This document shows positions 8,637-18,199 of a stretch of DNA of 64,000 bases, in pieces; the first letter of the stretch is position 1; each line of letters opens with the position of its first letter. Both the position numbers and the translations under genes were made by a program. A model generated the notes under the pieces. The model saw nothing but the letters and a program-made list of their open reading frames with translations. It was not told the DNA's origin and searched no databases. The DNA comes from Favolaschia claudopus (lineage: Eukaryota; Basidiomycota; Agaricomycetes; Agaricales; Mycenaceae): the NCBI GenBank assembly GCA_037176885.1, contig JAWWNJ010000107.1:827182-891181 (forward strand), in the 5' to 3' direction.

Positions 8637-11600
8637 TTACGGATCACCACGAGGCTTGGATGGGCCAGCCACGGGAGCAGACGGAGCAGGAGGAAGAAGA
8701 GAACCTTCCGCGGAAACGTCAGTTTCCTGAAAATCAAGGAAAAGAAAGAGCTTACCAAGAGGAGCGGTATCTAAAGACTCAAGAATGGTCTGCTGAGTGT
8801 CGACATCCATGTCAGGATGAGCATCAACGACCATATCAGGATGAGCCTCGCGGAACCGAGCGAAAGCTTCATCCTCCGAGTCCTCGGAATCCACCAAGTC
8901 GTAATACTCGTCGGCGCGGTGCCCGTCCTCCATCCAGAAGTTCTTCCGCAGCCCCTCACGCCAGTGTTGGTAGACCACCTCGAAAGACTGTCGGTCGCCC
9001 TCCTCGAGGTCTTCCACGCCAGCAATACCAGGGACAGCTTCAGGACCCATGGCGGAGGCATAACCGGTCATAAGCGACAGGAGTTCGTCGCGAGCACGAA
9101 AGAGGCGGCGGTTGGCGATGGCGTACTGAGCATGGCTCACGATTTGAGCCTGGCGGGCTTCCACCAACTCGGTGAACACGCGATTCCAGCCTAAAAAGAG
9201 ATTCAAACATAAGAGATGCTCAAGTAGAAAATTGGTTACACATACCAGCATTGGAGAAAGCGGTGATTGGGGCGAACCCCTCAATCATTCGTATAACGTC
9301 CATTTGAGTGAACTTATGCGAGCAATGGGAGAGTTTCCCTCGTTTGCAAGCACGACAGTCCTTGTTGAACTTTGAACGATGGCACTTGCGATTGCGAAGG
9401 ATGCAATTCCCGCATCCCGCCAATTGCTAGGAAAAGAGATAAGGGACACGGGATGCGGAGGAAAAACAAGAAAAGGGGACGTACCAAGACATTGTTCCCA
9501 TCTTTGAACAATGTGCGGAAGTCGGTCTCTAGTTTGGACAAAGCAACCGCGGCGAATTCTTGATCAAAGATGACGGGGTCGAAGTTGGGGACGTAAGGGG
9601 CTTCCTTGTTCTTCTGGGACACCCCACGAGTCTTCTTGACGAGTTTGGGGACTTGGGAAACATACCCGTCGTCCAACTCTTCAGATTTCGCTCTTCCTTT
9701 ACCTTTCGCGGAAGCCTTTTCGGAGACCTTGCGACGTTTAGGTGGCGGGGAAACCTCAGGTTCACCCTCGTCGTCAGAACTGGACTCCTCGTCGTCAGCT
9801 TCCTCGAGTTCCGCGCGACGGCGCTTCGAGAGACGAGCGGGCTTGGTTTCCGCGGAAGACTCGTCTGGATCGAGACCAGTCGCAACAGCCTCGAGAGTGT
9901 TGTCAGGCTAATTAAGGATGGATAAGGAAATCTTCCAAAGAAGGAAGGTAATAATAACGTACTTTGATCTTGGTACGGGTGCTCCGACGAGTAGCGACGG
10001 AAGTACCTCGGCTTCCGCGACCACGTGAGCGAGATGACGAGCGGCCTCTGGACTATGAAAAAGTCTAAGTCAGTAACTAGCAAAAGTAAGAAAGAGAGAA
10101 CGCTTACAGACGAAGCTGTTGGGGCAGCGGGAGGTTCGTCAACGTAAGAATCAGCGCCACCTCCTCCACCTCCTCCTCCGCCAGAAAGCGACTCGTGAGC
10201 GGCTAGCTCAGGAGCACTCGACTCAGGCTCGGGTTGGGGAGGGTCGGCCTGAATGGGCGATGCAGGCCCTGGAGAACTCGCGCTAGGCGCTGTTTGAGTT
10301 GATAAAGTGAGCGCGGCCATGACTAGCGCCGCGGTAGCAGAAGAAGCGGGCGTAGGATCCACAAAGGGATCTTCCGCGGAAGCGTTCCCTTCGCCCGATG
10401 GACCAGATTCCGCGTTCCCAGTGGATGGAATAACGGTCTTCCCTGGAGAAATAATAAGCGGAGGTCCATCGGAACGATACCAGTTCGGAACTGGAGAGAA
10501 ACGACTTATACCTTCTAAAATAGATGCCGCTGAAGCATCTGCGGGGTGAGAAACGGATGGTGTGGATACCGCTGGCTTCGGAGGAGAGAGCGCGGGGCCA
10601 GGCGTGCCAAAAGAAAGTCCGCTAGCAGGTATCCCTGGGCCAGATAAAGCACTGGGACCAGCGCGGGGAGTTTCCGCGATTGCTGGCGTAGACGGCGCAA
10701 CTCGAGGAGTTTGGAGACCAGAACCAATGGGGCTAGCGGGCGAATCAGGAGGGTTGTGGTGACGCCACGCGTCTACCACAGGGTCCTCCTGGCCGACTTG
10801 AGTCCAAGGAAGAAACTGGCCTTGAGGAATAAACTCGGCGTCTGGATACGAAAAGAAGACAGGGATCAACAGGTGTTGACGTTCAGGAATGGGAAGAACG
10901 CGGTCCCAAGCCTTGGGACGCTCATCCTCAGGAATCCGCGATGCCAACAGGACAACGGAAGTGAGGATGGCATCCGCGAAAGGTCGGTCCTGGACGTCGC
11001 CAACTGCTTCGTGGAATTCGTTCTGCGAAACGAATAAGTTGAAGTTGGGGAACGAGTATTTGGAGAAAGAACACTTACCAGGGTCATGGCGGAACGGCTA
11101 ATTAGCTGACGAATATCCGAACGACGAGAAACGTCGAGCGGCGTTCTCACATCCGCTCCAGCCGCTGAGCTAGCGTTCTCGACACATGCCTCGAGGAGAG
11201 CGGGAAAGTTGGGGTCGTCACGAAGGTCGTAGAGAGCCTTGTGCTCTGTGGCGTTAGGCTTTAACACCTCGCGAGGAAAGTCTGAGTAGAATTCCAACGA
11301 GTCCGGAATCGTGAAACTCTGATCCATGACGGAGAGCTGGAAAAGGATGAGTCCTGAAAAGTCTAGACGAGTAAAAAGACGACGTACGGAAGCAACCTTG
11401 TTCAAGTCAAAACCTTGGGGGAGGACTTCGTACGGTTCAGCCCAGACGTCGGGGAAGTTGGTTTGAAGCCAGAGAGCAATTGAGCTCACACCGACCAAGA
11501 CACGGTCGAAGGCGGGCGTAATCTCCATGTGGTGATAGAAACGTTTGATGAGTTGCTAAAGAAAACATCAGGACTTCAGAAATGGAGGACTGGTACCTTC

Positions 11601-11970
11601 CGCGGTAGCTTACCGAGACGGGTTTGAACTGCTCAAGGAGATAAACGATGTAGGTGGGGTTGGAGTTCGATAGACGCGATGGAATGCGTATGAACTGCAT
11701 TAGGCGCACAGTTGAGATGTGCTGAAGGAGGATTAAACACTCCAAGTCAGCGCGGGAGAACGTCGGCCTGTCCATCAGCTCGGTGCGAGCCAACGGGATG
11801 AAGGGGCGCGACATATGGTTAACAACGTGGGCATCGTTAACCTTGTAAGGGATGACACGAATGCCAGCCTCACGAGCCTGGGAGTACTCGTCGACGGAGA
11901 GTTCCTCCATGACAAGGGTACCCGTCATCATCTTGAAGAAACCGAAGTACTGGGAAATAAGCGACGACAT
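8637..11970 (-). CDS. Antisense gene A of the retroelement; seven-exon protein with internal Zn(II)2Cys6 cluster
   Basis: Exons on the minus strand are 11970-11614, 11555-11079, 11022-10108, 10052-9963, 9907-9485, 9426-9246 and 9190-8637. All introns are GT-AG and about 54 to 58 nt, and the phases agree, giving about 998 residues. The order is: a conserved-looking helical N-terminal region (1 to about 310), a long Ser/Pro/Ala-rich disordered region with a glycine run, an Arg/Ser stretch, an acidic-plus-basic segment (PPPKRRK), then six cysteines at about residues 759 to 789. The cysteine spacing is CX2CX6CX8CX2CX7C, matching the fungal Zn2Cys6 binuclear cluster. The tail is acidic with a repeated AHPDM-VD. 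Upstream non-coding exons are likely, with an intron at about 12175-12123. DNA binding is inferred from the cluster; no role was demonstrated. A cluster in the middle of the protein is unusual, since most are N-terminal. Confidence 0.75.
9322..9414 (-). other. Zn(II)2Cys6 cluster coding segment inside gene A
   Basis: Six cysteines spaced CX2CX6CX8CX2CX7C with basic residues between them (RNRK, HRSK, KRGK) fit the published consensus CX2CX6CX5-12CX2CX6-8C. This family typically contacts CGG triplets. Confidence 0.7.
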
Positions 11971-12235
11971 TTTGTCTGTGAGACAGTCAAAATGGCCGAA
12001 GCGTGAGCCCAGGAGCCTCAGAGTAGCTCCTACACGCACCTGGGGTGTGGGTTGAGAGTATTTGAGTAATCGCGGTAGCTGGTTGTTGTGGGAGAAAGCA
12101 AGAGGAAAGTGGGCGGAAAGCGCTGCAAAACCAACATAAATCACGTGTCCCGCAGTCTAACGCACGGACCACTTACAAATTCTCGAGCAAACAAAGGCGC
12201 AGAGGTGCGCTGGGATAAGGACAATAGCGGAAACG

Positions 12236-12244
12236 TTTTATAGG
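12236..12244 (-). promoter_or_regulatory. TATA-like box of antisense gene A
   Basis: The minus strand reads CCTATAAAACG upstream of the likely first non-coding exon of gene A. The first GTAAGT donor lies near 12175, and the coding ATG at 11970 follows two probable leader introns. Confidence 0.4.
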
Positions 12245-12423
12245 GGATCTCTCGTCATTTAACGAAGATCCCGCTGTCCATCAACGGAACCAAATTTCCA
12301 GGTGGCGGACGCCCAATCGGGAATTATATCCGAGATAGCCGAATGATTGTGGGAAGCACCACGAATGAAGAGATAAAATGAGTCCTGATAAAGACATGGT
12401 TGAGTGGGGACACTCAATTTATG

Positions 12424-12434
12424 AAAAGGGGAGA
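12424..12434 (+). other. Polypurine tract before the 3' LTR
   Basis: AAAAGGGGAGA immediately precedes TGACAGACC, which would be the first bases of the LTR. The same 12-mer ATGAAAAGGGGA also occurs at about 7053 and 8621 inside the element. Confidence 0.5.
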
Positions 12435-12969
12435 TGACAGACCTGGTATTGGGCTACGCCTGAATTTATTCATTTTAAGGCTAGTTACAACGGTACTATT
12501 AATAAAGTACTACAATACTCAGCGAATGAGTCTCAATAAGGACTGAGGTCTGCCTGGGCGGTCAGTCAAAGGAGAATACACAGGTGGGAGCTCTGGGGTT
12601 CGTTTACGATGGCACTGCAAAGTGTCAGAGTTACAATAAGTCGGACATGAGCTTCCGCGATAGGTCTCTTACCATCCGGAATAGGATTGGGAGTTACCTA
12701 GTGCTCCAGGAACAAAGGCGTACATTGAAGGACATTCCATTTGGGACTCGTTAGAACTCGAGAGGTGTTACCAGGAGCAGGAGGCTTCCGCGGAAAGGTC
12801 TAAAACAGGACTATAACTCAGGAACGTTGGCGACCTGTAGGAAGAGAATATTCCTTATTCACGCAGTGCTACTTGGAGCAAGTAGATCATCGATTGGATA
12901 GCAGGAGGGCTATTGATTCATGACCGGAGATATCAGTACAAACGGGGAAGATCTACGCTGGCCAAGCCA

Positions 12970-13037
12970 GGAGAACAATGGTATCCAAGAGGGTGCCGGA
13001 GGTAGAACAATGGTATCTAGTGGGCGCCGGAGGTAAA
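12970..13037 (+). repeat. Short tandem repeat inside the LTR
   Basis: Two near-identical units of about 33 bp share AGAACAATGGTATC at the start and GCCGGAGGTA at the end. Partial copies (TACCGGAGG and GGTCCGGAGTTACC) follow to about 13130. Confidence 0.6.
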
Positions 13038-13177
13038 GGCGTAAATCCCTCACCAGTACCGGAGGAAAGCCTTTAACAAGTAAAACTGAATGAGGTCTGG
13101 ACCAAGAGGGTCCGGAGTTACCAATATTATACCCATAAGATTGTTTGTTTATCGTCTCATATTTATTGCTGTGAATG

Positions 13178-13186
13178 TATATAAAG
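13178..13186 (+). promoter_or_regulatory. LTR TATA box
   Basis: TATATAAAG on the plus strand, in the LTR about 750 bp from its start, is placed as expected for a U3 promoter that drives the genomic RNA. Confidence 0.45.
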
Positions 13187-13699
13187 CACTGTATCATGTA
13201 CTGGAGCTCTAGTGGATTCCCCCCTCTCGTTGTGAGCGTCAAGCCAGTGTTGGCTTCGTGAATAACTAGACGTTGGACTTCATTCGAGATAAACTCCAGA
13301 AGCTTATTTGTTTCTTTTGTTTGTTTTCGTTGCAATACACTGTCTGTTGGATCATATCTTGAATTATACGCGTGAACATATTATTGAGAATCAGTACCAA
13401 CGCGTGGAATTATAAGAGCCTGACACGGACCTTTTGAGAGAACGGAATCAGTTCAAACATACTTTCCGCGGAAACTCATTTTGCGAACGAGCACACACAA
13501 CTTAAACCTCTAAACCTCTACCAAAGAGTAACATCTCAATTACCTGTCTGAACGCACCTTCCTGTGTCAAGACTAGGATAGTTAGTATAAGAACGGTCGG
13601 AACGAGCTATCGCGAAAGCCTCGAACTAGTATATTTTGAAGATAGTATTGGTTGAATTGCAACAGTCTATACTGGACTGGAACCCCGAACCTCGCACGT

Positions 13700-15690
13700 C
13701 GATTAGAAAGTGGTTAGGATTTATATTAGGATTTTGTGTGGATTAGATTCTGCGCATTTTCTTGGTTTATTTCCACCGTAGCCCCATAGTCAGCGTTTCA
13801 GCGGCTCCGCCGTTGGCAATTTGAATTTACATACTGCTGTGAAGTCAGAGTGAGTAAGGATTCGGTTTATTTTAGATTAAGGCTTACCTTTGTCGTCGAC
13901 GTAAGGCTAGATACTTTGGGGATGGGAACGGGGTTTGATGGCGCTCGGTGCGCGTGCGGTGCTGGCAGACGAAACAGTTGATGCGGAGTAGGGATGAGGT
14001 GGGCTGGGTGGGAGAGACAAGATCGGAATGAGCGAAGGAAAGATCAAAGGAGGCCACGCACCTTGGATGGCCGGTGGGTAAAGAGGTAGTGGTGGAGGGA
14101 ACGAGCCGAGTTCTCAGGGAACTTGAAACGTTGTGAATGCGGCGTGTCTTCGACCCTAGGAGTTCTTGGGTGTGGGCTGCGCGACTTTGACGAGTTACAG
14201 CGGCGGCGGCGGGACCTCACAGACTATGAAGCCGACCGTGGTCGTCGGTGTCGGGTCGTTGACGTCTTCAAGCGATCATCGTTGTTGTTGAGAGGAAGGA
14301 GTCGTGATTTGTTTGGCTGTATCCCCGGCACTTCACAACGCGGTGCTGCAGTAAACAGGATTGAGAAGGCGGCTTTGAAGATACCAACAGCGGCAACCGC
14401 TCTGCAAACGGGGGAGCTTCATAGAGAGCGGATGAAGTCGGCATAAACGGCGTCGTTACTGGATTAGATAGGTAAGTGTTGATTTTCTGCGATCGGGGTC
14501 GACAGACTAACCTGCCCTGAATAGACACAATTGAGGTGAGCCTCGCAAAGCTCACCAACACAACCAAAGGCGCAGGCGTGCTGTGCGCGGCGGCTTCTTG
14601 TAGCGTTTGAAATGGCGGAGGAGGGCCGCTCGGAGCGGGTGCGCGGACGCGGGCGGGTGGTCTCGTAGGGGCAGCATGCAGAGGCGGCGAATTTCGAGGA
14701 GGTGGGTGAGGCGACATCTTGCACGCGTTTGGCGGGGAGGCGGCTGCTGCAGGTCAGCGCTGGGTGTACGAGATGGAGGTGGTTGTGGGAGAGAAGGGGC
14801 GAGGCGTCGGAACGATGCTATGTCTTGTGGTGGGAACGTAGAGCTGAGGGGGTTGATAAGAGCAAGAAAAGAGTTGATGTAAGGGACACGCACCTTTAAA
14901 TTTACCGATACACGGGCTGGGGGTGTTGGTGAGAGGGCGCGTTCGGCGCGTGGAGGCGGGAAGAGAGCTGAGAGGCGGGGTTAGTGGAAGAGGGGACGAG
15001 CGACGAAAGAAAGACGTACCTCGACGATCGCGGCGCGATGCCGAACGAGTCTACAGACAAGCCAGAGCACCAGATAATAAGATCAAAGGTCGGCCAGAAC
15101 TTGGGAGAGTTCTCAGGGGACATGAAACGTTGCGGATGCGGCGTCTCTTCTCCCCTAAGAGTTCTTGGGTGTGGGCTTTGACGAGTTACGGAGGCGGTGG
15201 CGTTGAGACTACTGGCTGCTTCAGAATGTGTGTCAGTTAAGCTACAGTGGAATTGAGAATGCAGAATTGCGCACCTTCAAAACCAGTCTCCATGTGGCAC
15301 TGCTCGGTTCTTGTAAATCCCTCTATGCAGTTGTTCAGACGAATTTGGGGGAGCAGCGACGGTGCCCAAGAGCTCGCGATGGTGCGTGGAAAGAAGACGA
15401 GATTAGGAAGAAAGGCAAGGGACGAAGTATGAGTTCAAGTATCGTCGTCGTAGTTGAGAGAAAGAAGTCGCGGTTTGTTTGGCTGTAACCCCGTCACTTC
15501 ACAACGCGTTTCCTCCCTCCCTCTGTGACCTCCTCCCTCCAAGACGACCACACGCTTGTGACACCCGCGTCCTTCCTGTGGCCAGGACGCGACTCGTCAC
15601 AGCGAGTGCTCAGTAACGCTTGTTGTTACTTGTCTGTCACCAATCTCAAGACCAACCTTCGCTGAGATCGCCGACTTACCCAGCGCGTCC
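13700..15690. repeat. Intergenic region with a diverged direct duplication
   Basis: Two blocks recur in the same order. The first, 14107-14205, matches 15106-15205 (shared pieces include GAGTTCTTGGGTGTGGGCT and TTTGACGAGTTAC). The second, about 14278-14346, matches 15441-15508 (shared GTTTGGCTGTA and CACTTCACAACGCG). The copies differ by many substitutions and the spacing between blocks changed, so the duplication is old. Open frames here are short and overlapping, and no gene is convincing. Confidence 0.6.
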
Positions 15691-15698
15691 CTCCCTCA

Positions 15699-17295
15699 AT
15701 GCCGCCTGTTCGACTACACTTCGACGTCGAGGAGTCCGACCTCCCACGTTTGCTACACGACTGGCCTCAAGCCTTACAGGCTTCCGCTGAAAATCTGCAC
15801 CAAAATCCTTTGGCCGCCATCTATGACCAACTTCAGGAACAAGCTCGTAAAAGACAGAGATACTCGCCGATCTGTAAGTGGGTTTTCTTCCCCATCGTTG
15901 AGCACAACAACTCATTTCTCCGGCAAGCGCCACGCACTCCGCGCACCCCCAAGCGGGCACCGAACTCTGCGCGCTCCGACAATCAGCTTAGTCGCCATGT
16001 CTTGACGCCGTTACAACGCCGTGAAGATAATCTTGATCCTTCCTCACTCCAGCTAAGATCAGGTGGTGTAAACACCGCGCTCACTTTGGGTGCGTGAAAA
16101 CTTTCTTCTCCTTCACAACGTCTAAAGTATCCACTTTGCTTTAGGGCCAAGTCTTCCTTTCTTGACCCCCTCTCAACAACCCATCGTGTCTGGCAGTCCT
16201 GCTTCTCCGTCCCTCGTCAGCTCTCTCCTTCCGCGGGGAGTTTCTCTGTTCTCGGCTTTCTTGGCCAAGAGCCCCCAGATGTCTTCCGATTCTCCGCAAC
16301 TGGCTGAGGGGGCACCTTCTGCTCCTCTCTCATCTTCTTCTGCCCTGAACGACGTCTCTGAAACTCACCATAACTCGCTCCTTCCCTGTGGCACGTCTTT
16401 ACTGCCCGCATTCATGTTCAGAGCTGTGTCTCCTACCACACCAACCACACCACCTCCTCGTACAGCTGATCCCACAACTCCTTCTTGTCCTCTGACCCTC
16501 TCATTGCTGTCGCCGCTACGTCTCAATGGTTCTTCTCCCCCCTCTCCGTCCTCCACCCTCGTTGGTTCTCCCATCAAACAGACAGCTCCTGTAGGTCAGA
16601 AAAGAACCGCAGCAGAGGCCAATCTCGAATCTCCTACGCGCCGATCGAATCGATTACGCGGAGGAGCAGGAGAAGGGGACGAAGAGGAGGAGGAGGAGGA
16701 GGAGGAGGAGGAGGAGGAGGAGGAGGAGGATGATGACGATGAGCAGGATGGGGATTACGTTGATGGGCAAGCTGCTGGCAAGAAGAAATCCAATTGCGAC
16801 AAACGCAGTGGAGGCCGCAAGCGGAAGAGTAAACGCAGTCGGAGGCAGAAGATAGCGGCGAGTGCTACTCAGATGAAGGAGCAGTTGGCAAAAATGCCTG
16901 CCGCTGAACCCCAAAAGCGCAAGGGCGGAAGGAGGAAGGAGCGGGGAGATTGGACGCTGGTGGATGCTCCACATGCGACCAGGGAGACAGCGTTCCGTAT
17001 CGTTCACCTTGGCCTCACATCCCTATCCCAGAGTCATCAGCAAAGGCTCCTCGACCTCATGGCGGCCCTCAATCAGACGGAGTTGCCCACCGGTGAAGCT
17101 GCGAGTTCGGATGATTCCCCCCTTCCTCTGGTTTCCCCAGCACTCACTCCCAACCTCCCCTCCTTCTCTGCAGCGACTGTATTGACTCCTTTCGCCTCTA
17201 TCATGATGCTTTGTCATCGCCTTGAAACACAGGCAGTGGTGACGGATTTCAAGATGATGGTTGCTCTGATACAAGCCGCTTTTTATATGAAATGA
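15699..17295 (+). CDS. Three-exon gene for an acidic/basic Ser-Pro-rich protein of unknown function
   Basis: Exons are 15699-15873, 15928-16089 and 16145-17295, joined by introns of 54 and 55 nt with GT-AG ends and consistent phases, giving about 495 residues. The first intron is a multiple of three and open, so it could also be retained. The N-terminus has a Leu/Asp pattern, then a Ser/Pro/Thr-rich region. A GAG microsatellite (16682-16732) encodes an unbroken glutamate run followed by aspartates. A strongly basic stretch (GGRKRKSKRSRRQK) could be nuclear targeting. The C-terminal third looks helical and folded (about residues 375 to 410). I do not recognise the family. The composition suggests a nuclear or chromatin-associated protein, but that is inference. 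Confidence 0.65.
16682..16738 (+). repeat. GAG trinucleotide microsatellite
   Basis: Near-perfect GAG/GGA repeats that shift into GATGAC units, coding for a Glu/Asp tract in the surrounding gene. Such runs are unstable in length. Confidence 0.9.
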
Positions 17296-17522
17296 CCGGC
17301 CCTGCCGGTTGACGACCTTGCTTTAGCTGAATCTCGTGACATCAATATTGTGTGTTCAGTAGTTGAAAAGTTCCTTTTTCTTTGTATTCACGGCGTTTAA
17401 AGTGGATGCTGAATTCAGTTATTCTAACTATGGTTACGTCGACTGTATTCCATAGCAATGCAAGTGCATGTAATGTAAAAGATAGCCAAAGAGTTCTGAA
17501 GTCATGTAGTCCTGCCGCAACA

Positions 17523-18193
17523 TTACTGACAGTGAAGAAAATACGCTGACAAAGTAGGCAGGTCGTGTTCAGTTGCGTTGGTATAATCAGCGCGTCTGGT
17601 CCCATTGCACTTCAGGACGACTGCATTGCCGAGAAAAGGTTTCGCGAGTCCAGATGTAATGCGCTGAACAGCTCGATTGACGTGCCTCTCGGAATCACAG
17701 AACAAATGCAAAGGATAACGAAGGAGATCTTTGTTGAGAGCTCTTTGGAGCACGACGCTATTGGCGGTTCCCTTGCAGTGAGGTTCAAGCACGGGGACGG
17801 GACAAGCCCTGCCGCAATCGCGCAGCTCAATAGCAATCATTCTGGGGTAATCTAAAAAAGTCAAGAGGTGCAAATGTGCGTCCAATGTCGTGTACAGACC
17901 TTCGTTCACTGGAAAGAATATGGCTTGTACTGAGCGCAGCGACTCCTCCGCGATGGTTTCGAGCGACTCCGGGATGGTATTGGAGGGAGCCACTGTTGTT
18001 ACTGAGCGACACTGCAGGCGATGCTCAGGCCAGGCCTAGGGAACGGCTCAGAGTGCTGAAGAAAAGGAACGGTCGTGCACACCTGTATGTTATGTTCTGG
18101 CGAGCAATACCACACCTCATGGCATCGACTACACCACAAGGCAGTCTGGCGATCGCAGACAGCGCAACGGCGAAACGAGGCAGTACCCGCCAT
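17523..18193 (-). CDS. MYND-type zinc-finger protein
   Basis: Two exons, 18193-18083 and 18023-17523, are joined by a 59-nt intron that splits the zinc finger; the protein is about 203 residues. The N-terminal MYND finger is complete: CAVC, CSRC, then WYCSPEH in exon 1 and HRLQC in exon 2. MYND fingers bind two zinc ions and mediate protein contacts. The C-terminal region ends with a conserved-looking block (NRAVQRITSGLAKPF to DLPTLSAYFL) that resembles the tail of small MYND proteins common in agarics. The start at 18193 is the first ATG before the finger and leaves only nine residues ahead of the first cysteine. No frameshift is seen. Confidence 0.8.
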
Positions 18194-18199
18194 TTAGTA

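Larger units (their letters stand above)
1..13690 (+). mobile_element. Large Ty3/gypsy-like LTR retroelement, 5' end outside window
   Basis: The element includes a retropepsin ORF, a pol ORF with reverse transcriptase, RNase H and integrase, a 7-kb block of opposite-strand genes, a polypurine tract and a putative 3' LTR. The 5' LTR, primer binding site and most of gag lie left of the window. The right end is approximate, because the 5' LTR needed to define it is missing. One palindromic DNA motif (TTCCGCGGAA and variants) runs through pol, the antisense genes and the LTR, which argues that they form one element and not a nested insertion. At more than 13 kb it is much longer than a usual Ty3 element of 5 to 7 kb. 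Confidence 0.8.
12435..13690 (+). repeat. Putative 3' LTR of the retroelement
   Basis: The stretch starts with TG just after a polypurine tract, contains no gene on either strand, and carries a promoter-like TATATAAAG at 13178-13186. It also has palindrome copies at 12786 and 13464, with relatives at 12653 and 13611. The right end could be TGTCA near 13568, mirroring the TGACA start, or lie as far as about 13690. Without the 5' LTR neither boundary nor target duplication can be verified. Confidence 0.5.

Noticed and set aside
8726..8754. Possible 29-nt intron near the end of gene A
   Set aside because: It has GT-AG ends but is too short, and splicing would create an immediate stop; the frame is open through it.
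14268..14899. Pro/Arg-rich frames on both strands in the duplicated region
   Set aside because: They overlap each other on both strands and are not preserved in the second copy of the duplication.
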